DNA of 64,000 nt, from the NCBI GenBank assembly GCA_902787575.1, contig CADAGX010000001.1:1-64000 (forward strand), read 5' to 3'. This document shows positions 25,340 through 34,418 of this stretch, one piece after another. Position numbers and translations under genes: made by a program. The DNA comes from an uncultured Bacteroidales bacterium. Lineage in GTDB: Bacteria; Bacteroidota; Bacteroidia; Bacteroidales; Bacteroidaceae. The notes beneath the pieces were generated by a model. The model had not been told where the DNA came from. It saw only the letters and a program-made list of their open reading frames with translations, and ran no database searches. Position 1 is the first letter of the stretch, and every line of letters begins with the position of its first letter.

Positions 25340-27145
25340 TTAAGGAGCAGCAACAACCTTAATAATCTTGTAATACTTGCTCGTGCCATTGGTGTACTCG
25401 AAGGCGTATATGCCAGCAGCACCTGTAAACTTAGCAGCATTCACGGTGATGGCGTTGCCATCGGGAGCATCAGTAGCTGCAATCTCGGTGACAATACTCA
25501 AGAGGTCAGACTCCGTTACAACCATATCCTTTCCGTTGGCATCTTTGACAGTGTATGTTTTGGCACTGCTATCATATATTCCGTTTGCGATAGCATTGGC
25601 TACAGAAGCCTCATTGATAGTCTGAGCAGCATTGGGATCGAGGGTTACTGTGAAGAGCTTAGCGTTGGTAGTTGACAGCGTAGCGCCATCAACCATCACG
25701 TAAATGTTGCTGCCCGTGGTGTACTCATCGTTAGCAGTAACCACTTTACCCTTAGCATAAGTCGTGATGCTAGGCGTAGAAACGGTGGTGATAGTCTCCT
25801 GGATGCCATCCTCGGTCTCGGTAACCACAGCGTCGAAGGTGATGGGATAGAGACCTGCAGGACCTGCGCTGGGATTCGTCACGCCGTTGGTGTTCTGCGA
25901 AATCTTGAAGATGTAGGTGTAAGCGTAGCCTGACTTCCAAACTCCATAGACTTTAGGAACCTGAGCAGTAGCACCGGTCACATTAATCACCTCGCCAGAG
26001 CCGTCGGTGGAGATGAGCGTGTAGTCAACCTTCAGATTCAACACAGCACCCGTCTCGTTGGGAATAACCACAGTGTAGTAGTTGGGGTTTGCAGTGGTAT
26101 TTTCACCAGCATATGTGGCTGTGTTTGAAGTACGACCGAGGTACAGTTTACCGGCAGCTTCTGCAACTTCTTCGTCAGCACCCTTGTTGGTGAGATCAAG
26201 AGTACCAAAGCCTTTCACTTTAGCGGTACCGCTAGTCTCTGCTGCGAATGAGATGTGAGCCTTGTTGTAGTCTGTATTAGGAGATGTACCGTTGGGTGAA
26301 CTTGCATATCCAGTTGTGGGATAGTAAACCGTGTAGGTACCCTCCTCGTTAAAGACATCAGAACCTGTTGTATACAGGTGAGACTCACCTGAGTCGTCCT
26401 TAGTTGAAGCATCAGTATAGAACTTTACGCTTGAACCTTGAATACTGTAGCCAGGAACAGTCTCGTAGAGAGCTACGCGCACCTTAGCAGACAGCGAACG
26501 GAACTTAATTTCCACTTCCTTTTGGTAATCACCTGCAGCGTCATTAGCAGCTGCTCCATCGCGATAAACAGTTATAAGGTCTGCTATATACACCTTTGCA
26601 AGGTCAGCAGCACGACCTTTAACGGTGTAAGCAGAAGTGGTCATCGTAGCAGGAGTGATTTTAGTGTACAGAACGTTAGTTCCAGCTACGTAAGCAGCAG
26701 CATCATAAACTGCTGTTGCACTACCCTTAGAGTAAGCGATGAAATCATACTGGCTCTTGGCATAGTCCCAATATTTGATGGACTGTGCGGCGGCTCCTGT
26801 GTGAGCATGCTTTGTCTGAGCCACATATTCCCAATCAGCAGTGTTGGAAGTAGTGGTGTTAGCGGTATTCGTCACCCAGTTCACATTGTAGTGATCGAAT
26901 ACAGGAGCATCTGTATTAGCAATCGTGCCATCACTCTTCATACCCATTACAACAAAGTTGTTTTCCAGCTTGGTGGCTGCGTCAGAGCCCGTGTAGTCAT
27001 TACGGGTGGTGGCAGCATTGCGGCTGTTGAAACTGATGACTCCCTTTTCCATACCCTTGGGGCCATCATTGCTTCCTACGAAGTCGTCGCTTGTGCAGGC
27101 TGCCAGAGTCAGGGCAGCGGCTGCGTAGAAAAAGATTTTTTTCAT
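25340..27145 (-). CDS. Fimbrillin-family lipoprotein (601 aa)
   Basis: MKKIFFYAAAALTLAAC with lipobox Cys 17, then TSDDFVGS; Thr-Arg at 47-48, again 31 residues after the Cys. Shared motifs in order: TTTSNTADWEYVA, QSIKYWDYAKSQYDFIAYS, KFRSLSAKVRVALYETVPGYSI, YAYTYIFKISQNTNG, LYPITFDAVVTE, ITTVSTPSITTY, and a C-terminus ending KIIKVVAAP. Strongly similar to the paralogues on both sides, which suggests tandem duplication. Fourth fimbrillin in transcription order. Predicted surface pilin; whether it is a stalk or accessory subunit cannot be told from the sequence. Confidence 0.85.
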   Translation of the reverse strand: MKKIFFYAAAALTLAACTSDDFVGSNDGPKGMEKGVISFNSRNAATTRNDYTGSDAATKLENNFVVMGMKSDGTIANTDAPVFDHYNVNWVTNTANTTTSNTADWEYVAQTKHAHTGAAAQSIKYWDYAKSQYDFIAYSKGSATAVYDAAAYVAGTNVLYTKITPATMTTSAYTVKGRAADLAKVYIADLITVYRDGAAANDAAGDYQKEVEIKFRSLSAKVRVALYETVPGYSIQGSSVKFYTDASTKDDSGESHLYTTGSDVFNEEGTYTVYYPTTGYASSPNGTSPNTDYNKAHISFAAETSGTAKVKGFGTLDLTNKGADEEVAEAAGKLYLGRTSNTATYAGENTTANPNYYTVVIPNETGAVLNLKVDYTLISTDGSGEVINVTGATAQVPKVYGVWKSGYAYTYIFKISQNTNGVTNPSAGPAGLYPITFDAVVTETEDGIQETITTVSTPSITTYAKGKVVTANDEYTTGSNIYVMVDGATLSTTNAKLFTVTLDPNAAQTINEASVANAIANGIYDSSAKTYTVKDANGKDMVVTESDLLSIVTEIAATDAPDGNAITVNAAKFTGAAGIYAFEYTNGTSKYYKIIKVVAAP

Positions 27146-27221
27146 AGTTTTTGTTTTATTATTTGGTTTGTCGTTTTTTCTATACCTTATTATATATATA
27201 ATATATTATAGGGTGTTTTGA

Positions 27222-29567
27222 TTACTGAACCTTGATAACCTTCGTGTAGTATTCGCCATTGTTCTTGGCGTACTTGTCGAAGTAAGTCTGACCGTTAATG
27301 GCTGTCTCACCTGCGGCACAAGCCACCTTGTCTGCAGCCTCATTGAGTTCGAACCAAGCGTTCGTCTGCTGAGGCAGGATGACACAGTAGGTATAAACAG
27401 GCGCACCTGCCACGATGGTCTGCTGGTAGTAAGCCGTACCATCTACGGGAGTTGCGTCGGTCTTCAGCGTGTAGGTAGAACCATCGAAGGTGTAAAGATC
27501 AGTGGCTGCTGCGAAGGCTTCGTAAGCAATGTTGGCAGCCTTGGTGTAAGACACGCCGTTGTTTGTGGTATAGTAGTAGTCTGTACCCGTTGCGGCATAG
27601 CCAGATGCGATAGTGCTGCCGGCATTGTCGAGGTAGAGATTGCTCACGCCCTGACCGATGAAAGCAGTTACGAGCGAATAAACGCTACCGTCGAAACTGA
27701 AGTACTTGACGCCTTTCTGAGCATCACCGGCAGCGGCTTTGTAGTCGAAGCGATAGAGACCTTCCACAGCATCGCCAGCAGCCTTCGTAACAGCCTCGAA
27801 CTTATCGGTGGTCGAGGTGGGAGCAGTCTTCGTATAAACAAAGGCATAGGTGGTGGCAGCAGCAGGAGTGAAACTCAGAGCCTGGTCTGTGCTAACAGAA
27901 ATGGCATTGCCGTCGGCACCGAACTGCACTTCGTTCGTGAGCGAAGAAGCAGCCTCTGTGAGTACAAGTCCGCTGCGACCCTTGATGGTGCCTGCAGCAG
28001 CATCGTCGTCCTGCATCTGCAATGCATCGACAACTTCTGCCTCGGTCTTACCAGCAGGGATGGTATAGAGTGCAGCCTTTCCGGTCAGCGTTACGAGGTC
28101 ATCATTCTCGTTTACGGTTACAAAGATGTTCTTTCCGTTGGCAGTGTACTCGTCGGCATTCACAACAGTGGAGTTCTGCTGGTAGGAAGTGATGCTGGGC
28201 GTGGCCACAGATGTGATGGTCTCTTGTGTCTGACCGTTCTCCTCGTCATTTACAACGATGGCGTCGAAGGTGATGGGATAGAGGCCAGCGGGATCGCTGT
28301 TCACAGTAGCATCGTCAGCCTGCGTGGGATCATACACACCAGTACGACCATTCGTCTTGTCGGAAATCTTGAAGAGATAGGTGTAGGCGAAACCGGGCTT
28401 CCAAACGGTATAGATGCTGGGAACCTGAGCCTTTGCGTTCTTGACAAAAATTTCCTCGCCCGAGCCGTCGATAGACTCCAGCGTGTAATCTACGCGAAGA
28501 TTGAGGTTCGTTCCGCTCTCATTGGGCATATAAACTACATAGTAGTGGGTGGCGGCATCACCGGCATAGGATGCGGTGTTGGAAGTGCGGCCGAGGAACT
28601 CGGTGCCAATCTTCTCGCCCTGTTCTGCAATAGTGTAGTTCATGTTACCCCAATCCACGACCGTTGACTGAGTGCCCGAGCCTACGAAAGTAACGTGTGC
28701 CTGATTGTTGTCTTCGCTGGAAGGATTGTCCACTGTGGGGAAAGATACAGTGTAAGTACCCTCAGTGTAGATGTCGTTTGCAGTCGTTGTGAAGAGTTTT
28801 GCAACGGGAGTAATCTCAGTTGCGGGATCTGTGAGCAGGCCGGCGGTCTGATAGAACTTCACATCTTTTACAGAATAGCCGGGCACGGTCTCGTAGATGG
28901 CAATACGAACCTTGGTGCCGAGGCTGCGGAACCTGAAGGTGACAGGCTCGTTGCTGTCCGACTTACCATACTGTGCTTTCTTCACCGTCACCATGTCTGC
29001 GATGTAGCAAGCGCTGAGATCGGCAGCCTTACCTGTGAAAGTGTAAGCAGCAGTAGTTGCCGTGTTGGGCTTGATGGCCGAAACGAGTACTTCTCCGTCG
29101 GCGGGAGTACCTTCAAAGATAGCCGTTTTCTTTCCAGTGGACCATGCAATGAAGTCATACTGCGCCTTGCTGTAGTCCCAGTACTTGATGGTCTGCGAAG
29201 TAATGCCGTTGTCAATGGCGTGCTTCGTGCGAGGTTTGCCCACATACTCCCAGTTGGAAGAGTTGGACTCAGTGGTGTTTGCCGTGTTCTCGGTGTACTC
29301 TACAAGATAATTGTCGAAGACAACATTGCCGGTAGAAGCGGAGTTGTCGCCCTTCTTGGCCGACACTACAAACTTGTTGCCCAGAAGAGCTGCTGCTTCG
29401 GCACCTACGATATCGGCACGAGTGGTGGCACCACCAACGGAACCGAACGAGATGGGCACGTCCACGGGCTCTGCCTGTGGAGCATCAATGCTCACGAAAT
29501 CGTCGCTTGCGCAGCCTGCAAATGTGAGGGCTGCAGATGCGGCGAGGATAAATTGAATCTTTTTCAT
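27222..29567 (-). CDS. Fimbrillin-family lipoprotein, longest paralogue (781 aa)
   Basis: Lipobox Cys 19 (FAGC), ASDDFVS, and Thr-Arg-Ala with Arg 50, 31 residues on. The fimbrillin core is complete: TTESNSSNWEYVG, QTIKYWDYSKAQYDFIAWS, FRSLGTKVRIAIYETVPGYSV, FAYTYLFKISDKTNG, LYPITFDAIVV, ITSVATPSITSY. It then carries an extra C-terminal stretch of some 150-200 aa, rich in Tyr, Thr and Ala, with repeats of the type Y-x-F-D-G-S-x-Y-x-L, and ends in KVIKVQ. The extra stretch is unique in this set and could make it a specialised (for example adhesive tip) subunit; that is inference. An AT-only palindrome follows the stop codon. Confidence 0.85.
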   Translation of the reverse strand: MKKIQFILAASAALTFAGCASDDFVSIDAPQAEPVDVPISFGSVGGATTRADIVGAEAAALLGNKFVVSAKKGDNSASTGNVVFDNYLVEYTENTANTTESNSSNWEYVGKPRTKHAIDNGITSQTIKYWDYSKAQYDFIAWSTGKKTAIFEGTPADGEVLVSAIKPNTATTAAYTFTGKAADLSACYIADMVTVKKAQYGKSDSNEPVTFRFRSLGTKVRIAIYETVPGYSVKDVKFYQTAGLLTDPATEITPVAKLFTTTANDIYTEGTYTVSFPTVDNPSSEDNNQAHVTFVGSGTQSTVVDWGNMNYTIAEQGEKIGTEFLGRTSNTASYAGDAATHYYVVYMPNESGTNLNLRVDYTLESIDGSGEEIFVKNAKAQVPSIYTVWKPGFAYTYLFKISDKTNGRTGVYDPTQADDATVNSDPAGLYPITFDAIVVNDEENGQTQETITSVATPSITSYQQNSTVVNADEYTANGKNIFVTVNENDDLVTLTGKAALYTIPAGKTEAEVVDALQMQDDDAAAGTIKGRSGLVLTEAASSLTNEVQFGADGNAISVSTDQALSFTPAAATTYAFVYTKTAPTSTTDKFEAVTKAAGDAVEGLYRFDYKAAAGDAQKGVKYFSFDGSVYSLVTAFIGQGVSNLYLDNAGSTIASGYAATGTDYYYTTNNGVSYTKAANIAYEAFAAATDLYTFDGSTYTLKTDATPVDGTAYYQQTIVAGAPVYTYCVILPQQTNAWFELNEAADKVACAAGETAINGQTYFDKYAKNNGEYYTKVIKVQ

Positions 29568-29640
29568 TTTCGTAATTGTTTTAATTATTATTTGTTCTTG
29601 TTTTTTCTATTTCTCTCTATACCTATTTATATATATAGTG

Positions 29641-29652
29641 AGGCCGAAGCCT
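29641..29652 (-). other. UUCG-tetraloop hairpin after the 545-aa fimbrillin
   Basis: On the minus strand AGGC-TTCG-GCCT forms a 4-bp stem closed by the very stable C(UUCG)G tetraloop, 10 nt after the TAA of the fimbrillin. The sequence beyond it is A/T-rich without a continuous T-run. It fits the pattern of a hairpin at most junctions of this operon. Confidence 0.45.
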
Positions 29653-29662
29653 GAATTTTCTG

Positions 29663-31300
29663 TTAGTGTTCTGTCGTCGAACTGTTGTTTGTACCATCTA
29701 TTACGGTGTAAACTGTCTGATTGCCCACCTCAGCTTCTACGACAACTGCATCAAACGTGATGGGGAAGAGACTTGCAGGATTCTCGGGGTCGGGAATCGT
29801 CTTTGACGGGTCGCCCGGATCGGGAATCGTGGGCACGGGCACAGGATTCGAGGGGTCGTGCTGGTCGCCCTTAGGTCCTGAGGGATACAAAGGATTGGGC
29901 ACAAGCGGAGCCGTCGGGTCGGGAATCGTTTTGGTCGGATCGTCGGGATCGGGAATCTCGGGATACGAAGGGTTGGGGATATACGGCGGAATAATCTTTC
30001 CGGTAGTGGGATCGATGACGGGGTCGTTGTCACCACCATTGTTGGGTTCGGGATCGCGGCCCGGGCCCACGGTGATGGTACCGCCACCGCCACGGCCTGT
30101 ATATCCGTTGCTTTGGTCTGAAATCTTAAACAGATAGGTGTAAGAATAGTTCGGTTTCCACTGGAGGAAACTTGCCGGAACAGCCACGTAAGCATCGCGA
30201 ACGTGGATGGAGTCGCCGGAACCGTCCAATGCCACAAGCGTGAAGTCAACACGCAGTTGCATCTGCAGCGAATTGTTCTCGTTAGGAAGAATGGGTTTGT
30301 ACTCCGACGTGACACCAGTCTTGCCGTCGATGGTATAGGTTCCCTTGGCGAAGGTCGCCTGCGAGGACGACGTGCCGAGGAAAGCCTTAACCTCCGTAGC
30401 GGTGGAACTGCCGTCTATGTCGAGGTAGGGTTTTGAAACTATGCCCTCTTGTGTGAGAGCCGAAGTGTAGTTGAGTGTGCCAAAATTATTGGCGAACATA
30501 AACGAATTGTCGGCGCCGGCAAACAAGGCAGTAGCTGCGTTGGTGGCGTCGTTGTAGGTCACTGTATAGCTTCCCGATGCGGGGAAGGCAGAACCCACGC
30601 CCACTTCTCTGCTGCCAGAGGGAGCGCCGATATAGTAGAAGATGAGGTCTTTGACTGCGTAGCCTGGCACTGTTTCATAGAAACCGATGCGCATCTGCGC
30701 TCCGAGGCGACGGAACTGGAACTGCACCGTCTCCTTGTATGCGTTGGTGGCAGGCGTCGTAGATGTGGCAGCCTGTGCAGTTGGAGTTGCAGTCACGCGA
30801 TCGGCCACGAAGATCTGAGTCATGCTTGCTGCATCGTTCACCTTGATGCGCATGCCCTCGGACGTACTCTTGATGGTTTCGCCTGCACCCAGTCCGGCTG
30901 CGGCAACGAAATCGTAACGCTCTGCACTGAAGTCCCAGTACTTCACACCTTGCACGGCACCCTTCAGAGATGTCTTGCCAGCGTATTCCCAATCTTTCAC
31001 ATTGGTGGTTGTTTGGCCGGCAGTGCCGGTAGCGTACTCGACAACGTAATTATCGAAGATGGGACTTGTCACACCCGCGAGTGTCTTAGTTCCATATACA
31101 TAGAACTTGTTGTTCAGCAGCTCGGCTGATTCCTCATGCGAGACACGGGTCCGCGCTTTTGCAATACTTCCTAACTCAATGGCATACGTGTCCTGCTCAA
31201 TCGGCTTCATCGGCTCATTTCCGATGTAGCTGTCTGAAGTACATGCATAGAACGTGGCGCTTGCCATCAATATTACTGCTATCTTATTTTTTGCGTTCAT
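29663..31300 (-). CDS. Fimbrillin-family lipoprotein with Pro-rich insert and no C-terminal domain (545 aa)
   Basis: Start placed at ATG 31300, which gives a clean lipoprotein leader (MNAKNKIAVILMASATFYAC, Cys 20); an ATG 33 nt upstream would add a charged stretch before it. Thr-Arg-Val with Arg 52 lies 32 residues after the Cys. The core motifs are present: TTTNVKDWEYAG, GVKYWDFSAERYDFVAAAG, FQFRRLGAQMRIGFYETVPGYAV, YSYTYLFKISDQSNG. Between that last motif and LFPITFDAVVV lies an insert of about 110 aa rich in D-P-x-x-P repeats (PDPDDPTKTIPDP, PDPGDPSKTIPDP). The protein then ends about 20 residues after the ITFDAVV motif, lacking the 110-130-aa C-terminal domain of its neighbours. Confidence 0.85.
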   Translation of the reverse strand: MNAKNKIAVILMASATFYACTSDSYIGNEPMKPIEQDTYAIELGSIAKARTRVSHEESAELLNNKFYVYGTKTLAGVTSPIFDNYVVEYATGTAGQTTTNVKDWEYAGKTSLKGAVQGVKYWDFSAERYDFVAAAGLGAGETIKSTSEGMRIKVNDAASMTQIFVADRVTATPTAQAATSTTPATNAYKETVQFQFRRLGAQMRIGFYETVPGYAVKDLIFYYIGAPSGSREVGVGSAFPASGSYTVTYNDATNAATALFAGADNSFMFANNFGTLNYTSALTQEGIVSKPYLDIDGSSTATEVKAFLGTSSSQATFAKGTYTIDGKTGVTSEYKPILPNENNSLQMQLRVDFTLVALDGSGDSIHVRDAYVAVPASFLQWKPNYSYTYLFKISDQSNGYTGRGGGGTITVGPGRDPEPNNGGDNDPVIDPTTGKIIPPYIPNPSYPEIPDPDDPTKTIPDPTAPLVPNPLYPSGPKGDQHDPSNPVPVPTIPDPGDPSKTIPDPENPASLFPITFDAVVVEAEVGNQTVYTVIDGTNNSSTTEH

Positions 31301-31338
31301 TTGTCGTATCCTATTTGTTTCGTTTTCTTGCAAAAGAG

Positions 31339-31388
31339 ACCCGTTACCCCTCTCCCACCCCTTGCGGGGCAGGAGAGGCGAGTCGGGT
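31339..31388 (-). other. Strong compound hairpin just after the 569-aa fimbrillin stop
   Basis: CCTCTCC (31349-31355) pairs with GGAGAGG (31372-31378), enclosing a CCCC-TTGC-GGGG stem-loop, and outside it ACCCG (31339-31343) can pair with CGGGT (31384-31388). The element starts 3 nt after the TAA of the first fimbrillin. On the minus strand it is followed by CTCTTTTGC, so it could act as a leaky terminator that lowers expression of downstream genes; that is inference. Confidence 0.6.
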
Positions 31389-31391
31389 TAA

Positions 31392-33101
31392 TTATTCAAC
31401 GGCCTTCACAACCTTGAAGACATTCACATAGTTGCCATCCACATCGTCGAGGCCAGTCGGCAGATAGCGCAGCCAGATGATGTAGTATCCAGCCTTCTCG
31501 ACTGTGAACTCAGCCTCGGTGGTACCACATTCATCGATGGTCTTGCCTGCTTCAGCAGCACCGGCCAGCGTGGTGTAGGTGTAGGTATTGTTGTCTGCCA
31601 CCTGCTGCTCTGTGGGCTCAACAGCCGAATAAGCAACCTTCCACTGTCCGTGAGAGATGGACGCAGCCTTGATGACTTCACCAACCTTGTATTCGCCGTT
31701 GTTCGTCACGTCAGAAGTCTCGGAGTACGTAGTGATAGCGTCGCCGCCAAGGCTCGTAACACCGGTGATGGTCTCCTGCTTGTAATCCTCAACCGACGAA
31801 ACGGTGGCGTCGAACGTAATGGCATACAGACCGGGGTCTACACCAGGATTGGGATTGGGGTTGGGAGTGTCGGGATCGCCGGGATTGGGATCCGGAGTAC
31901 CTGTCGTACCGTTTGTCTTATCAGATATTTTAAATATGTACGTGTACGCGTAGTTGGGTTTCCACTTAGCAAACTCCACGGGAACTACAGCGCTGGCACC
32001 CTTGACATTGATGGGAGCGCCTACACCGTCGAGAGAAACGAGGGTGAAGTCGACACGCAGTACCATATTCACGTCGTTGCTTGCATACGGCAGGATGGTC
32101 TGCCAGTCGGAAGCAGTAACGGGTGTGCCATCGAGCACAGCGTCCTTCTTTGCCCATGTGGGAACTGCAGAAGTAGTGGAGAGGAACTTGGCGTCGCCAG
32201 TAGCGTCGATGGTACCATCCTCCTTCAGGAAACCGCCACCCACTGCAGAGCTCTCAGCCTTCGTGTAGTCGAGCTCGCCGAACTGGAAGTTGTCAGCCGT
32301 TGTCGTGCCGTCGAAGTCAGCCAGAAGCATATTGTTCTCGTCGTACGAAACAGTCACATTACCGCTCACGGGGAACTTACCGCGCAGACCGAGCTCCGTC
32401 TTGGTGGAAGTGCCAGCCTGAGCCAGATAATTGTCGGCATAGTAGAACTTCACGTCCTTCACAGCATAACCGGGCACGGTCTCGTAGATACCGACGCGGA
32501 GGCGTGCAGCCAGACGCTTGAAGTTGAGGGTCACAGGGCCCTGACCATACTGATGGTTCTTGGTAGAACCGGTGGCCGAAGCACCCCACTTGGAGGTTAC
32601 GCGGTCAGACACGAAGATCTTGTCCTTGTTTGTCTGGTCCACAGCGAAGGTGTTGGTCTCTGTGTCGGTGATACGAATGTCATTGGCCAGACCAGAGATA
32701 GCCACGAAGTCATAGCGCTGAGCGCTGAGGTCCCAGTACTTCACACCCTGAGTGGCGGGAGTCACGCCCAGAGACGTCTGGCCGAGATAAGTCCAGCCGT
32801 GCGTGTTCGTGGAGTCTGCACCCACGTTGCCATTGTAGTTCACAACGAAGTTGTCGAACACCACAGAGGTGGTGCCATCCGTGGTGGACGTACCATACAC
32901 GCGGAACTCGTTGCCGAGCAGCGCAGCAGCTTCTGCACCACCCACAGTGGCACGTGTCATGCCGGCGCTACCGCTACCGAAATTGATTGCCTGCGGACCA
33001 CGATTTGCGATACCGTTGCCATCTTTACCAAGATACTCCTCGTTTGTGCAACCTGCCAAAACTGCGGCAGCAGCTGCAAGAATCAGGAACTTTCTTTTCA
33101 T
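31392..33101 (-). CDS. Fimbrillin-family lipoprotein, first of the series (569 aa)
   Basis: MKRKFLILAAAAAVLAGC, lipobox Cys 18, TNEEYLG, and Thr-Arg-Ala with Arg 50, 32 residues after the Cys. Core motifs: STNTHGWTYLG, QGVKYWDLSAQRYDFVAISG, FKRLAARLRVGIYETVPGYAV, YAYTYIFKISDKTNG, then a short Pro/Asn-rich linker (NPGDPDTPNPNPNPG) and LYAITFDATVSSV. The C-terminal domain ends FKVVKAVE. As the first fimbrillin it may be the most highly expressed, since a strong hairpin follows it directly; that is inference. Confidence 0.85.
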   Translation of the reverse strand: MKRKFLILAAAAAVLAGCTNEEYLGKDGNGIANRGPQAINFGSGSAGMTRATVGGAEAAALLGNEFRVYGTSTTDGTTSVVFDNFVVNYNGNVGADSTNTHGWTYLGQTSLGVTPATQGVKYWDLSAQRYDFVAISGLANDIRITDTETNTFAVDQTNKDKIFVSDRVTSKWGASATGSTKNHQYGQGPVTLNFKRLAARLRVGIYETVPGYAVKDVKFYYADNYLAQAGTSTKTELGLRGKFPVSGNVTVSYDENNMLLADFDGTTTADNFQFGELDYTKAESSAVGGGFLKEDGTIDATGDAKFLSTTSAVPTWAKKDAVLDGTPVTASDWQTILPYASNDVNMVLRVDFTLVSLDGVGAPINVKGASAVVPVEFAKWKPNYAYTYIFKISDKTNGTTGTPDPNPGDPDTPNPNPNPGVDPGLYAITFDATVSSVEDYKQETITGVTSLGGDAITTYSETSDVTNNGEYKVGEVIKAASISHGQWKVAYSAVEPTEQQVADNNTYTYTTLAGAAEAGKTIDECGTTEAEFTVEKAGYYIIWLRYLPTGLDDVDGNYVNVFKVVKAVE

Positions 33102-33153
33102 TGTTTTTTTGTTTTAAATAAATTGTTGAACACTATTTTTTCTATTTCTTGTC

Positions 33154-34380
33154 TTACATTGGGAACTCATACGTACCGCCGTCCTCGAAGTCCTTCACCA
33201 CTGCGTCGAAGGCAGAACCTCCCTTGCGGTTTGGAATGGGAACTTTATCCATATCTAGCTCGACGGTCAGCACACCACCTTTGTAGCGCTGGCGCACCTG
33301 GTCGGTAACGTCGAAGACGAATGTGGAGTCTGTACCGTTGTTGAACTGCAGCGTCACATCAAGATAGTGCTGCGAGCCATCTTTCACCTCGCTCGCATCG
33401 TTGATGCGATTGCCGTTCTGACCGCAGATGCCGAAGGTCAGCATCTTTCCGCCCACGATATCCACCTTCTCGCCGTTCTTAACGCATTCTTTCTTCATGC
33501 GCACATTGTAATATACGGTAATGGGCGTGAGGCCGGCTATGCCTGTATTAAGATTCACGGTACGCGACAATCCCGAGAGGTCTGCCGCGCCATCGACACC
33601 GATGACTCGGTTGCGGTTATTGTGGAGGATGACTTGCGTCAGATAGATGTATGTCACCGGCTCGAGCTGCATGTCGAGTTTCTTCACGTACACGTTACGC
33701 TCCGGATCGTAGATAAAGCCGTCCAGATTGCGGTTAATCTCGATGTCGGTTTCGTAAGCCGAGAACAGAGCCTCAGGCTCGTAGAACGAACGGGTGTAGC
33801 GCGGTGCCTGATAGCGTGCCGAGCGCATGGTCATGTTGGTATAGGCCGTCACGGAGTCGAGCGACGTCGTTTCGTCGAAGTTCAAGCTCTGCACACCGTC
33901 GATGGTCTTGATGTCGTTCCAAACCAGAATATCCCAGAATCCGAAGTCGTAGTCACCACGGAAAGTCTTTCCTCTTACCAAATCGGATGCCACACGCGTG
34001 TGCGGAACACCCTTGCGGTTGCCCAACAGATAGCGACGCAGGTTGAAGACATTCGGCTCTTCGTATCCGATAGGACCGAAGATGAGCGAGTCGGTCTCGT
34101 CCCAGCCGTAGAACCACTCTGCTCTCCAGTCGTAATGTACACCATACGACATTTCGTAGTTCCAGTATGCCTCCAGTTCCAAATCCACCATTGGCAGTTC
34201 GATTGTGACGTTGCCAGCGTTGTAGAGGTGCAGTTCGGGTTCGCGAATGCAGCTAAACAACGAAGACAACCACAGGGCAACGACGAAGGGAACGCACATC
34301 GCACGAAGCACACGACGGGCGCTGCAGAAGCAGCTTCCTGCCATTTGCTGTATACGTTTTATGTCATTTCTCTTCGTCAT
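33154..34380 (-). CDS. DUF5119-like lipoprotein of the fimbrial operon
   Basis: 408 aa. An N-terminal hydrophobic stretch ends with the lipobox-like LFSC and CIREPELHLYNAG. The segment with MVDLELEAYWNYEM, YDWRAEWFYGWDETDSLIFGP and FNLRRYLLGNRKGVPH resembles the DUF5119 family that commonly accompanies fimbrillin clusters in Bacteroidales. The family assignment is from memory of its motifs; no function is established. It lies 38 nt after the OmpA/DUF3575-like gene and 52 nt before the first fimbrillin, so it is an early gene of the operon and may help assemble or anchor the pilus. Confidence 0.7.
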   Translation of the reverse strand: MTKRNDIKRIQQMAGSCFCSARRVLRAMCVPFVVALWLSSLFSCIREPELHLYNAGNVTIELPMVDLELEAYWNYEMSYGVHYDWRAEWFYGWDETDSLIFGPIGYEEPNVFNLRRYLLGNRKGVPHTRVASDLVRGKTFRGDYDFGFWDILVWNDIKTIDGVQSLNFDETTSLDSVTAYTNMTMRSARYQAPRYTRSFYEPEALFSAYETDIEINRNLDGFIYDPERNVYVKKLDMQLEPVTYIYLTQVILHNNRNRVIGVDGAADLSGLSRTVNLNTGIAGLTPITVYYNVRMKKECVKNGEKVDIVGGKMLTFGICGQNGNRINDASEVKDGSQHYLDVTLQFNNGTDSTFVFDVTDQVRQRYKGGVLTVELDMDKVPIPNRKGGSAFDAVVKDFEDGGTYEFPM

Positions 34381-34418
34381 CTCAAATAATTCGTTTCATC
34401 CATTGTTTCACATCTTCA

